Shown piece after piece: positions 34,509-58,248 of a DNA stretch of 64,000 bases. The DNA lies in NCBI GenBank assembly GCA_021613535.1, contig CP075496.1, positions 6,324,001-6,388,000 on the forward strand. The letters are read 5' to 3'. How positions within the stretch are numbered: the stretch's first letter is position 1; each line of letters starts with the position of its first letter. Origin of the DNA: Adineta vaga. Lineage: Eukaryota > Rotifera. The notes beneath the pieces are model-generated. The model had not been told where the DNA came from. It saw only the letters and a program-made list of their open reading frames with translations, and made no database searches. The translations under genes and the position numbers were made by a program.

Positions 34509-37500
34509 ATGAATAATAACAACAATAATAATACGCCATTATCAAATCGAGTTTGTTCAAGATAAAGTGATCTTTTTCAATGAAAAGTATTTTCTTTGTT
34601 TGTTTTCTAGTCGGATGGTATCGATTCGGGATCGATCATTTCATCGATTTATTCATCAAATAGTGTTCCATCTGTGAATACATCAAATCGTTCATTTTCC
34701 CAACCAATGTCAACCGTAACTACGTCTGATTTTGATTCATCAGTTATCAATAATACATCTGTTCAACAAAATGATCAACGCCGACAAATTATTCATCATC
34801 TTGCACTCCTACTCCATGCACATAAATGTCTTCAACGTGAACGACAAATCGTAACTAATAATGATAATCATGAAACAACATCTCAAAGTCTTTGTAATGT
34901 ACCACATTGTATAACAATGCGTGCTGTACTTCAACATATGACAAAATGTTCGGATTTTAAAACTTGTTCTTGTAAGTTAATTTCAATTCATCATCGAACT
35001 GAATTTTATCAAATCATTGGACTTTTTTAGTTGCTCATTGTGTACAATCACGTCATATAATTCTTCATTGGAAGAATTGTGCAACGCAAAATTGTTTCAT
35101 TTGTGGTACATTAAGAAAACCTGCAACACTTCGAGTACAAAATTCATCCAGTAAATTATTTGAAATCATTTGAATCAAATCAAAATTTCTTAATAATTTT
35201 TCTTTCAGCAAAAGAATGGCAACAACAAATTCATCAAGATCATCGAAGCCATTTAGTGAAAAGGATAACTTCAGCTTTATTAAATACATTTCAACAAGAT
35301 TGTCATCCATTAGTTCCTGAACGTTTAGCTGCTGTTACAAATTATTCTCAAAAAACAGAAGCAGATGCATTTAATAATGCTACATCTCAAGAAGATTATT
35401 TTCAACGTTTAGCTGAACGAATTTATCGAATACAAAAAGATTTTGAAGATAAACAAACGTTAAAACGACAGCAAACAAACACGATGATTTCAAGTACAAC
35501 ATTAGCATCCATCGATAGATCAGCTGGTGAACAAGGTCCACCAAATCGTATTGCACCACAAACAGATTTTACACTAACACAGATCAAAACTGAACCACTC
35601 GATAGTTCTCAATCAACTGTGACAACTATGACTCTGGACAGACAAAAGATTTCAACAGATGCTATCAGTCGTTTAGCAATTCATAATAATAATAATTCAA
35701 ATATGAATACAGATATGAATGGAAATCATAATGATGTAACACGCACGAAAAGTGCAGAACTTCTCTTTAATCATGATTTAAAAAATCACGTGAGCATTGT
35801 TTTCTTGAAATTCTTTTTTATCGATCGAAATATAATTTTTAAAACTTGAGGAATAAAAATTTATTTGTTTTGTTTTGTTTTCTTTAGACACTAAAGATTG
35901 TTAAAAAAGAAGAAGAAACAATAACAACAGCAGCAGCAGCAGCAACAGGGACGTCTCTCAGTAACACTAGTGTCAAACTAACTACAGTTGAAAATATAAA
36001 AAAGGAAGCCGCATCCAAACAATTAAATCAACATCCGCCAATTGATGCATCAAGTAAATCGTTACCAAAACATTCCGCAGTGTTTTCACCTGAAGATATT
36101 CGAGAGAAAATGACACCTATTCTACGACAAATGTATGATCATGAAGATGGATTTTGGTTTCATCAACCAGTTACTGAAGCAATTGCACCGGGCTATTTTG
36201 ATTTTATAAAAAATCCAATGGATTTTTCAACAATATTCGATAAATTAGATAAACATCAATATTCAACACCATTTGAATTTTGTGAAGATATTTGGCTTGT
36301 CTTTAATAATGCATGGATATTTAATAAGAAAACTCAACGTGTTCACAAAGCTGCAGTTAAAGTAAGTTCAAACTTCAATTAATTATTTTATAAAACTCTC
36401 TTTCATATTAGCTTGCTGATATGTTTATGGAAAATGTTGATCCACTTATGAAAGAATATGGTTATTGTTGTGGACGTCAATATGTATTTTTACCACCAGC
36501 AATGTTCTGTTATGGTACTGGTGGCATGTGTTGTACAATTCCGCGTGATGGAGATTATTTTGTTTATAATAATCCTGATTCGTCACGCAATAATCTTTCA
36601 GGTGACAAATATACGTTCTGCAAGAAATGCTTTGATTCATTTAAATCGGAATATATATCAGTTGGAGATGATCCAGCACAAACATTAGTTGAATTACCTA
36701 AAGCAGAATTTCAGCAAGCAAAGAATGATCATCAAGAACAAGAACCAATGATCGATTGTATTGTATGTTCACGACGTTTTCATAATATCTGTGTTCTTTA
36801 TCATGAACATATTTGGCCTGAAGGTTATGTTTGTAAATTATGCGTACAACAATATAATATTAAAAGGAAAGAAAATCGTTATTTAGCCCATAAATTAACC
36901 ATGACTGATTTAGCTAATGTTTTGGAAAAACGTGTTAATGAGTTTCTCAAGAATGAATGCGATCCAAATATAGGACGTGTAACTATACGAGTTTTGGCAG
37001 CAAGTGATCGAATATGTGAAGTCAAGCCAAGATTGAAAAATCATTTCGGCTCACAAATACCTGATGGATATCCATACAGAACAAAAGCAATATTTGCATT
37101 TCAAGAAATTGATGGAATTGATGTCGTTCTATTTGGTATGCATGTACAAGAATATGATAGTAGATGTCCTGCACCAAATACAAGGTAAATAGGAAATGTT
37201 TTGTTTTTGTAAAATAATAGAAGATGAGGGATTTTGCGTAACAAGATATTGATTATTGCTTATTATTTTTTTATCATACACATAATTATTCGAGACATCA
37301 TTCTTTCTATTTAGACGTGTATATATTTCATATCTTGATTCTGTACATTACTTTCGACCGAAACAGAAACGAACAACACTCTACTATGAAATTCTCCTTG
37401 GTTATCTTGAATATGTTAAACAATTAGGATTTATTTATGCACATATTTGGGCATGTCCACCAAGTGAAGGTGATGATTATATATTTTATTGTCATCCACC

Positions 37501-40232
37501 TGAACAACGTGTACCAAAACCAAAACGTTTGCAAGAATGGTATAAAACAATGTTAGAGATTGCTAGTCAACAACGAGTGATTGTTGATTATAAAGTTTGT
37601 TGAAATAGTTTTTCGATATCATTTTGATGTTGATCAATACTTCTTTAGGATATAATGAAAGATTGGGCTGATAGTGGAGTGAATAAAGCAACTGATATTC
37701 CATACTTTGAAGGCAGATTTTTGGACGAGTACAATCGAAGATTTAATTAAAGAGCTAGACACGGAAGAAGAAGATAGACGAAAATTAGAAGAATTCGAAT
37801 CAGTTAAAGCATGTGATGATGGATGTTATGACGATTCAATTGAAACAGAAGAACCAACAGAAGTAAAATCAAATTTAGTATTTTTATTATTTTCTAATGT
37901 CTTCTTTTCTAATAGTCATCAGATAAACGTAAATCAGGTGGTGGTACAACGCATAAAAAGAAAAATTTCAAGAAAACAACTAGTCAACGTCGAGTTACAC
38001 GAAAAAATATGACGAATGGAAATGATTTAATCTCAAAAATATATGCGACTATGGAAAAACACAAAGAGGTAGAGAGAAAATTTCTGAATTTAGACTGGAA
38101 AAAAGTAATTTTGATCCATTATCTAGTCATTTTTTGTTGTTCGCTTACGTAATCCAATGTCAACACCCGCAACATTAATCGATACAGATCCTTTGATTCA
38201 ATGCGATTTAATGGAATCTCGTGATGCTTTCTTAAATTTTTCTCGTGAAAAACATTGTGAATTTTCTTCATTACGTCGTGCCAAATATTCAACAATGATT
38301 TCATTAATCGATTTACATTCATCAACAGCAGATAAAGTATCGCATACTTGTAACGCATGTCGACAGCAATGTGATATTCGATATCATTGTACTGTATGTG
38401 AAGATTATGATCTATGTAGTAAATGTTATTTGACTATCAAACATGAACATCGAATGGAACGTTCAGATGATACCAATGAAACAACAACAAATTCTGACAC
38501 ACCAGTCAATACTACACAACAAAAACAAGTTACCATGCAAAAAATGTTGGATGCTATACGTCATGCTATACAATGTCGAAACGCTAATTGTATATATAAA
38601 CATTGTTCACCATGTAAACGACTTCTTCAACATACTAGAGAATGTACGAAAATATTAAGAAATCAATGTCCACTGTGTAGTAAAATTCTTACACCCGTTT
38701 GGTTTCATGCAAAAACGTGTGTGGATCAACACTGTCCGGTTAGTTATAAAAAGATATATAAATTGATAATAGATAGTAATTTCGTTTTTGGTTTAGTTAC
38801 CATATTGTGGGAGCTTTAAACAGAAACTTCAACGACAACGTGCAGCAACAATGCAAGCTGATCGAAGACGTATGAAAGCAATGCATCGAGCTACAACGGG
38901 ACCAGGTATTGTTCGATGAGAAGTTGATCCACATTGATCATAGCTATCTCGATTAGTATTAAATCGTTTGAGTTTTATAAAGTTTTCTGATCTGCATTCA
39001 TGTTCCATCTATATCCCATCAATTGAGAAACTATTTTACATAGAGCTTACAATGAGCACTTTGGTTCTGTTTATTCACAATAATTTCGTTTTTGTAGGAC
39101 CATCACCACTCAATTCACAAACTTCTGAACTAGCATCTACAACTCAATATCATCATTCAAAAGAAATAGCTTCACCTAATTCATCAGGCAAAATGATGCC
39201 AGCAGGAGGTAAAGGTGGCAAAACATCCTCTATGAATGGATTACTTCGTAGTAATTTATCCCAACAAGCGTCATCTCAACTACAACATCCGCCGTATTAT
39301 AATGGAGGCAAAGGTAATCCAACAAGTGGTAGTACAAGTGGATATCCCATGATGATGCCACATTCTCAAACAACATCACAACCTTGGATGGCATCACAAC
39401 AACAACTTCGATATCCATCACATGGTGGAAAACCAATCGCATATGGTCAACAGAGAATACCTTACGGAAGCGATCCATACATAATGAGACAACAAACTCC
39501 ACAAGTTTTACCACCATCATCAGCAACAGTAACTCCACCAGCATATTCATATCAACCAACTATTCGTATATTATTTCTTGTTAAAAAATCATCATCTAAT
39601 TATTTCTTTATTTTTTAGCTCCATCAGGGTATTCGTTTCCTCAATCGATGGACACTAGTTCCGTTGGCATGATCCGTACAGGAAAACCAATGACACCTCA
39701 ACAACCACAAATGCCAAATCGATACCCAAGTAATCCATATTATAATCAACCTCCATCCATGCCCTACCCACAACAACAACAACAACAAACAGTAACACAT
39801 CGATCTTTCTCTCAAAATGCGACGGCAAACTATTCTACTCCAACAATGTCATCCAATGGTATTGTAAATAAACCAAACCTCATGGAATCCATCGACTTAA
39901 AATCTGATGATTCGTTTGATGATCTATCCAAATTACAAATGCCACAAGCTCAACAACAAATGTTTCATCCATTAATTCAATCTCGTTCACGTCCACAATC
40001 ACCTTCTTATTATGCAAATATGCCACCAACTAATAATACTTATTATTCATCACAACGTCCAATGACGCCAACATCTGAATATAATATGAGTGTTGGTCGT
40101 GGTATTCGTCTCTCGTCTGCGCCAACAAACACATATGGAACAATCCCTGTTCAACCACGAATGTATGCTTCTCCATCGTCAAATGATTTTTCAATGGGGA
40201 TTCAATCAACTCCACCACCACCTCCATCCTAA
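34509..40232 (+). CDS. CREBBP: CBP/p300 histone acetyltransferase, frame interrupted by one base
   Basis: Thirteen exons: 34509-34550, 34611-34971, 35031-35150, 35209-35789, 35888-36361, 36412-37184, 37315-37594, 37649-37862, 37916-38068, 38127-38738, 38797-38905, 39098-39565, 39619-40232; about 1,600 residues (human about 2,440). Domain order is canonical: TAZ1 (34780-35140), KIX (35209-35460, KEWQQQIHQDHRSHLV), bromodomain (36065-36430), CH2 cysteine-rich region, HAT (36900-38330, HIWACPPSEGDDYIFYCHPP), ZZ (38344-38460), TAZ2 (38540-38880), Gln/Pro/Ser-rich tail. It acetylates histones and links activators to transcription. Exon 37649-37862 is 214 bp between two phase-0 borders: after YFEG an extra base near 37714-37715 shifts the frame to a stop at 37748-37750, while DFWTST continues in the next frame. 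It is either an assembly indel or a real break. Confidence 0.95.
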
Positions 40233-41018
40233 CTTCTAATTAAATCAACATTTTCTTCTTTATTTTCTATTTATTATCTTTGTTGTAAGTTTTGTCTATC
40301 TCTATTTTTCTTTTGTTTTGTTTTGAAGTTATGTGTTGCCGATTGATTTTATTCTTTATGTCAAATCATCCATCAACAGATTCGATTAGAAAAATTTGCA
40401 CGATGATTTTTCATTTGCTTTTTTGTTCCACTGATCTCTGTCTGCTATAAAACGATGTATAAAACAAAACCAATTCGTTTTATTTATACTTTTTCTTTTC
40501 TTTGGTACAAGTTGACACAAGAAAAACAAACAGAATTTCGCGTATATTGTTCTGCTTTGTAGTGTTGTTTTTACCATTGCTAATGTAAATTGTTTGCTTG
40601 TTGTGGTGGAATAAAACCTAAATGATTTCTCTTCTCTAATCATTTTTTTTTCATCTTTGTCTTTTTCTTTACTGTCTTCTATTTTTCATACTGAATCTTT
40701 TTGTTGTTCTTGTTGTATGTGTACTCTTTCTTTTCTCGAGTTCTTCTTGATTTCCACAGGGAGGATCAGTCTGTTTTGTATGTGTATCTTTTTCTTCTTT
40801 TTTCTAACGGCATAAATACGCATTCATATGTCGTTACAAACATTTTTTTTCTTTTTCTATTTGTACTAATAATATAAATAATAAAAATCAGATGAGTAAT
40901 TAAACGTGTAACCTCATTTTTCGACACAACATTAAATTCTACTATTTAGACGTTCATTTAAAACATATTTATTTCTGATACATTTGTCACGTTTATTTAA
41001 GGAAGAAATTTCATTAGT
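40233..41018. other. 3' flank between convergent CBP and PITHD1
   Basis: About 790 bp, T-rich on the plus strand, fitting the CBP 3' UTR. AATAAA-like sites occur near 40870-40885. No gene seen. Confidence 0.45.
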
Positions 41019-41866
41019 CTATTGTATTTCACGACTGCCTGTTAGTAGATCATCCACTTTATGATCTTTCAATTGAGGTCGAGCTTCATAAGTTGCAATG
41101 ACCACTTGTGATTGTACTTCCTATTTATATAAAGAGAGTAAAAGAAAAGAAATTTCAGGTATTGAAAAAGAAATCTTGCTTACACCAAGATATTCTCCAC
41201 GAAGACCAATGTAATAAACACGTGTTGATTCATCACCAAAATTCGATGGAAAATATAAAGAAAGATGTGTTACACGTGAGAAATGTGTTGGACTGAAAGA
41301 AAACTATTCATTATTATCTTTTTGATCAATCGAAATTTTTACCTGACTTGATATGCTAATGTACCGGATGGATCGTATGTAAGTGGAATCTCTTGATGAG
41401 CTTTACCTCGTGCATTATCAAATCGTACTTCAGGTAAATTACTCCATCTATTTGATTAAAAACAATCTTATTCTGACATGAACAATAAAAAACTTTATTC
41501 ACATACAGTTTAACAGTATTTGGATGCGATGGATCATTCTCACCGATGACACATAGACCTGTTATTTTCACAGCACCATGAAATGGTATACTGAAAAGTA
41601 GTTCTGGATCATCATCACTTTCAACTACCTTTAAAAATAGAAAAATTGTTTTTGAAAAAAAATACATCCAATTCGAATCGTAACAAAGAATCTACTTTTG
41701 ATCGATCAAGTCTTTCATCCCATGCTCGAAAAATTTCTTTTCCAGAACCATCATGCTTTTCATTATAACATTGTAAATTATATTTATCTATTTTTGTATA
41801 TAAATTCCATTGTCCAACATTTGTCTCATCTACGTGTTGACATGTATGTGAACATGAATGTTGCAT
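41019..41866 (-). CDS. PITHD1: PITH domain-containing protein 1
   Basis: Five exons (41696-41866, 41507-41628, 41343-41447, 41184-41292, 41019-41120) give 202 residues; human PITHD1 has 211. Conserved stretches: WNLYTKIDKYNLQCYNE, FRAWDERLDRSKVVESD, ELLFSIPFHGAVKITGLCVI, DPSHPNTVKLY, and VYYIGLRGEYLG. The PITH domain is shared with thioredoxin-like protein 1 and binds the proteasome there; PITHD1 itself is implicated in proteasome function and differentiation. TTTCTTCAG ends nine bases upstream of the ATG (AG 41876-41877). It follows CWC27 by only 110 bp, third in a minus-strand cluster. Confidence 0.94.
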
Positions 41867-41976
41867 GATATGTATCTGAAGAAATCAATCATTATGATCG
41901 AATGATTTATTTCATCACAACAATAAATCAAATTTTATATAATATACAATGAAAAAGAAAGAAAATTTATTTAGTT

Positions 41977-43942
41977 TTAAGTACGTCCTTTATGTTTCTT
42001 TTCATGAAGTAATGCACTACTTTCTTCACGTCGTCGTTTAGTCATTGGATTTCTTGGATCATATACTTTTAATAAATCAGCATTGGTATAAATATCTTGA
42101 ACATTATCGAGAAGTTCTTCGGAAACAAGACAATGTTTCAGAAATTGTTCATCAGCATTGTCAGCTGCTTCCTCGATTTTTGGTTCAGTTGCTGATTCGT
42201 TCGTTGGATCAACTTTAACAGTATGAACTTTTCCTCGAAATTTAGCTAATAAATCAAGTGTCTAAAATTGCAAAATAAGCGTCGTATAATGAATTCCAGT
42301 GAACGATAAACGATTAAGAACAAACTTGAGATTCTCTTGAATTGGAATGACTTTTATGATTCTTTTTTAAATTTCGTCTGGTACCAGCCATCAGTTCATC
42401 CATTAGTACAGAAGTATCCGCCGTCACTGGTTGAAGAGGTGGTGGAGTTGCTAAAAACGAAACAATCGTATGTTATTACTTGTACTCTCACATCGAATAA
42501 ATTGATATAAATGTCATTACTTACGTTCTTTTTCTTGTCGATCAGTATCTTCCGACGATTTGTCTACTACTGATGATTTTTTCATTTGTTTCAATTCTTT
42601 TTTCAATCGTTCGATTTCCTTTTTCACATTTTCATTACTACAAAAGAAAAAGAAAAATATTTTTTTTTGCTATTCATTTTTAATACTTACGATTTTGATT
42701 TCGAACTCATCGATTGATCTTCTTCATCTTCATCATCATCAGCATCAAGTGCAGGTGCTTTTTTCTTTTCTTGTACTGCTAATTTTTTGGCATTGAATTT
42801 TTGTCGTACTCGATCAAGTTCTTCTTTATCATAATCGTCATCATTCTTCTGTTTAGGTTTAGAAGTATTTTTTTCAATTGGCAATTCTTCATCACTTTGT
42901 TCATCTTCTTCATCTAATCGAACTGTACTTTTACTCAATGTAGAATCATTTGTTAAATCATGAGCACTTTTGCCACTTCCTTTTTGTTTAAATTGCTAAA
43001 AAGATTCAAATTATACAATGAAAGAAGAGTTGTAATCATTAGAATTCTACCATGGAAACTTTGGTTACTTCTTCTTCGTCTTCTTCTGCTTCATTTCCAA
43101 AAGATAACAAACCATAATTTCTAGAAAAGAAACAAATCGTTCATCTCGTCATATTCATTTTTTTGTAATTAAACTGTACTTGACAGCTTTAGCAAATACA
43201 GTTGACTTAGATTTTTTATTTTCATCTTCTTTATCAACAAGTTCCGGTTTTGATCGAGGACGTGCTACCATATTATCAAAAGGATTGAATATAATCTATA
43301 CGAAATTACTAATTTAAACAAAACTAATCAAATTTCTTCTAACCTCTGTTTTGATTATTTTATGTTTATATACTGGTGTTTCTTCAATAATTTCACCTTC
43401 GCCCAACTTCAACATATTGAATAAAGTATTGCCAACAACCTTTCCAAATAATGTATTTTTCTTATCAAGTTCAGATGCAGGACCCAATGTAAAAAAGAAT
43501 TGACTAGCATTGGTATTTGGTCCTTGATTAACCATACCCAAAAGACCACGACGATTAAAACGTAAACGTGTATGAAATTCATCCTAAATATTGAACAAAT
43601 TCAAACGTAATCAAATCAATTAAATTGTCTATTTACAGCAAAGAATGAACCCGTTGATGATTCATGTACTTCACCGGTACCAGTTGGATCACCACCTTGG
43701 GCAATAAAATTTGGTACAACTCGATGAAAAATTGAACCATCATAATAACCATCTATACATAATTGAACAAAATTTCGACATGCTAACGGACATTCTTTCG
43801 AGAAAAGTTCCTAGAAAAGTATATACTTCGAATATTTCTTGTTAAAACAGTAGACAAATCATACAATTTCTATATCACCAACAGTTGTTTCTAAAACAAC
43901 TTTTCCACGAGTAGCTGGTTCTTGTATATAGATATTACTCAT
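41977..43942 (-). CDS. CWC27: Spliceosome-associated cyclophilin CWC27
   Basis: Nine exons (43865-43942, 43637-43810, 43344-43583, 43180-43295, 43051-43120, 42691-42995, 42525-42637, 42326-42450, 41977-42261) give 501 residues; human 472. An N-terminal cyclophilin domain (1-170) has [20 protein letters not shown] and [16 protein letters not shown]; like human CWC27, the tryptophan of active cyclophilins is Glu ([10 protein letters not shown]), so isomerase activity is probably absent. A long acidic/basic coiled tail ends [13 protein letters not shown], the conserved C-terminal motif. It acts in activated spliceosomes. GTTTTAG abuts the ATG (AG 43943-43944). It lies 134 bp after GALE. Confidence 0.95.
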
Positions 43943-44076
43943 CTAAAACATAACAATTCAGTTGGACTAAAAATATGCTGAGAAAGTATAAATAGAAGAA
44001 AAACGTCGTTTTGATCAACTTCGAAATCTATATAAATATGTATTTATAATTGAAAATCGTTTTTTCTTCTGATATT

Positions 44077-45617
<1,541 letters not shown>

Positions 45618-46253
45618 TATTGATTTGTTGATCTAAAACCAACAATAAAGAGACCATATTGATAATCGTAAATGAGTTTAGATTTTCTTTTAAATGTAAA
45701 GATATGTGAATGTTTATTAAATTGGGTTTTTTAAAAGTTTCGAGAGATACAAACAAAAAAAAAGAAGAAGAAGAGAAATGAGAGGAATGCAGTGAACTGT
45801 GTTTAAAAGCTTAAAGAAAAAGAAAAATGCACAGACAAAAAAAAAGAAAGAAACGGAATATTAAAGATAATGAAATTGTTAAAGATTTGCATCGTTTGAC
45901 ATGCACGTGACAAATTAACCTAGATAAATATGAGAAACAGTAACAGTAACAACAACAATGATGAACGAATATCACGGGGGTTTTCTTCTCCCTTTTTTTC
46001 CCATTCAACAAACGAAAAGAAAAACAATACATAGCAATCGCTCTCACCATTTCAAAGAAAAAACCTTAGATCTCTTTGTTTTCCGGAAAAAAAGACAACC
46101 AGACACATGTAGATAATTTGGAATGTTGATAAGAAAGATATTCAAAAAACCCACATATGAAAGCGCAAAGAAGAAAAAGAAAAAAGACTCTAAATATTGA
46201 TCGTCACGAAAAAAAAAAGAAGACGTAATTACACTACGAATAAGAAATACATT
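45618..46253. other. Intergenic region between neurobeachin and GALE
   Basis: About 640 bp rich in A/G runs. It presumably contains the neurobeachin 3' UTR and GALE promoter. The open frame at 45811-46050 (minus) is T-rich low complexity and is not called. Confidence 0.45.
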
Positions 46254-56659
<10,406 letters not shown>

Positions 56660-58248
56660 CGCAAAATCTAAAATAAATAAAATAAGTAAATAAATAAACA
56701 AGAAATTCGCTGGACACGTATTTCTAGCGTTATAACGGAGTAGTGTTGATAAAAAAAAAGGGTATAGCTCTAATAAAGTATAATAGTCCTCTTTATTATT
56801 CTTTTTTTCTTCATTATTCTTAGTTTCTATTGATTCATTCTTTTTTTTCGTTCGTTTTCTCTTCTCTATCATCATCAGGAAACGTATACAGCCCGTTGAT
56901 TACTCATCGCTTCCCAAGTGAGACACATCGTAGAGTCATAGAATTTTCGGTTGATTGATTTGTTTTATTCTACCAATAGAATTCCATCACAATCCTCTAA
57001 AAAACAATATGAATAATAGCGAGTGACATCTATCTCGTCGTGTATAGTTTAATTTTTTTTATCTCGAACGTTTGTTTCAGTTGATTTGATTGAAATATCA
57101 TTAATGCGAAAGTTGTAAGTTGAATTCAATTCTTCACTTTTCAAGCGATTGAAGAGATGTTGACGTTATATGAAAAATCAATGAATATTTCGATAAATAT
57201 TGAAATCTACTTAGATTGCATACTAAGACCACTTTAATTTTAATCAAAATAATTATTTTCGAATTGATTAAACTCTAACTATAATTTCATTTTAGTTAAA
57301 ATTGACTTAAATCGACCACACTATTAACAATTTTGTGTAGAGTTTTGAGATCGATTTTAAGTTTTCTTTCTACTCCATTTTCTATGTGAATTCAAAGAAA
57401 ATGTTTCAAAATAACATTTGCTTTAAAAAAAACATGCAATTTATACAAGCTAAACTATAATCAAAGTTTGATTTTTACACACGAATTCTTCAATTGTTGT
57501 CAAAATCTCTTATTTATAAAGTGGGATCTTATAGAAAAAAACACGTTTATATAGTAAGACAGTGTGAAGTTTAATTAAAAATAATGTCACAATCATCGTA
57601 TGTCAACTGTTTTATATATAGTACATAGACAAAATCATAAAACGTGGCTGATAAGAATATAAAAAAACCATAGGTCTCCAACGACCATTAACGGGGGTTA
57701 GACAGGCGATGACCTTATATACTTGGTCACGAATTCTTGTCTCTCCAAAAAATAGGCAACGGTTTGGGTTCCATTCAAAATTTGTACATCGCCGTAATGA
57801 TTTGTCTGTTGATAAGTTTGGACGTGAGTATAAGTGAGGATGCATATGTATGTATTGAAGGAAATTATATAGATGTAATATTTTTGTTCGTCAAAGATAA
57901 AAGCAAAATAGTTTTGAGAGTGTTTTTGCAATCTATTGAGGAAATCTTTAAACATCTTACCAGAATTTTTAGATTCAAGTGCTTTTTTTTATTGTATATT
58001 TAACAAGTGCATACATATGTATATATATATTGAATTCAAAGAAAGGAAAAACATGAAAAGAGTGAGCATGTCGATGAGAAAGAAAGAAAGAAAGAAAATC
58101 CTTCGATAGATTATCTATCAATTCGACATTGTATTGTTGACTTCGAGTACAGAACGATCTTGATTTTCATTCGAATGAACCACTGACAACTATTACAAAT
58201 AGAAAAGAAAACAAGATTTTTGCTGATTATCATTCCATAAAATCGTTC
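56660..58248. other. Intergenic region upstream of neurobeachin
   Basis: About 1.6 kb between neurobeachin and INTS7 on the same strand. An open frame continues upstream of the neurobeachin ATG to 56875 but is low complexity. The stretch 57612-57850 is unusually GC-rich and open in two minus frames (separate entry). An AAAG microsatellite lies at about 58077-58098. Confidence 0.5.
57612..57845 (-). pseudogene. Possible orphan exon or gene remnant
   Basis: The minus strand is open in two overlapping frames across about 57700-57840, and base composition is richer in G+C than its surroundings. One frame reads RRCTNFEWNPNRCLFFGETR, then QVYKVIACLTPVNGRWRPMV, with more Trp, Arg and Cys than random AT-rich DNA would give. 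An AG acceptor (ATCAACAG) lies just upstream near 57814. There is no clear start, partner exon or known family. It may be a relic of a gene or mobile element, or an exon of an unrecognised gene. Confidence 0.25.

Noticed and set aside
35920-35948. CAG-like triplet run in CBP suggesting a polyglutamine tract
   Set aside because: In the coding frame the triplets are GCA and ACA, encoding Ala/Thr, not Gln.
37898-38012. Continuation of the CBP frame through 37863-37915 as coding
   Set aside because: A GTAAAA donor and TTCTAATAG acceptor define an intron, and removing it restores family-like sequence.
45811-46050. Minus-strand open frame between neurobeachin and GALE
   Set aside because: Poly-Phe/Cys/Ser low complexity; probably 3' UTR or promoter DNA.
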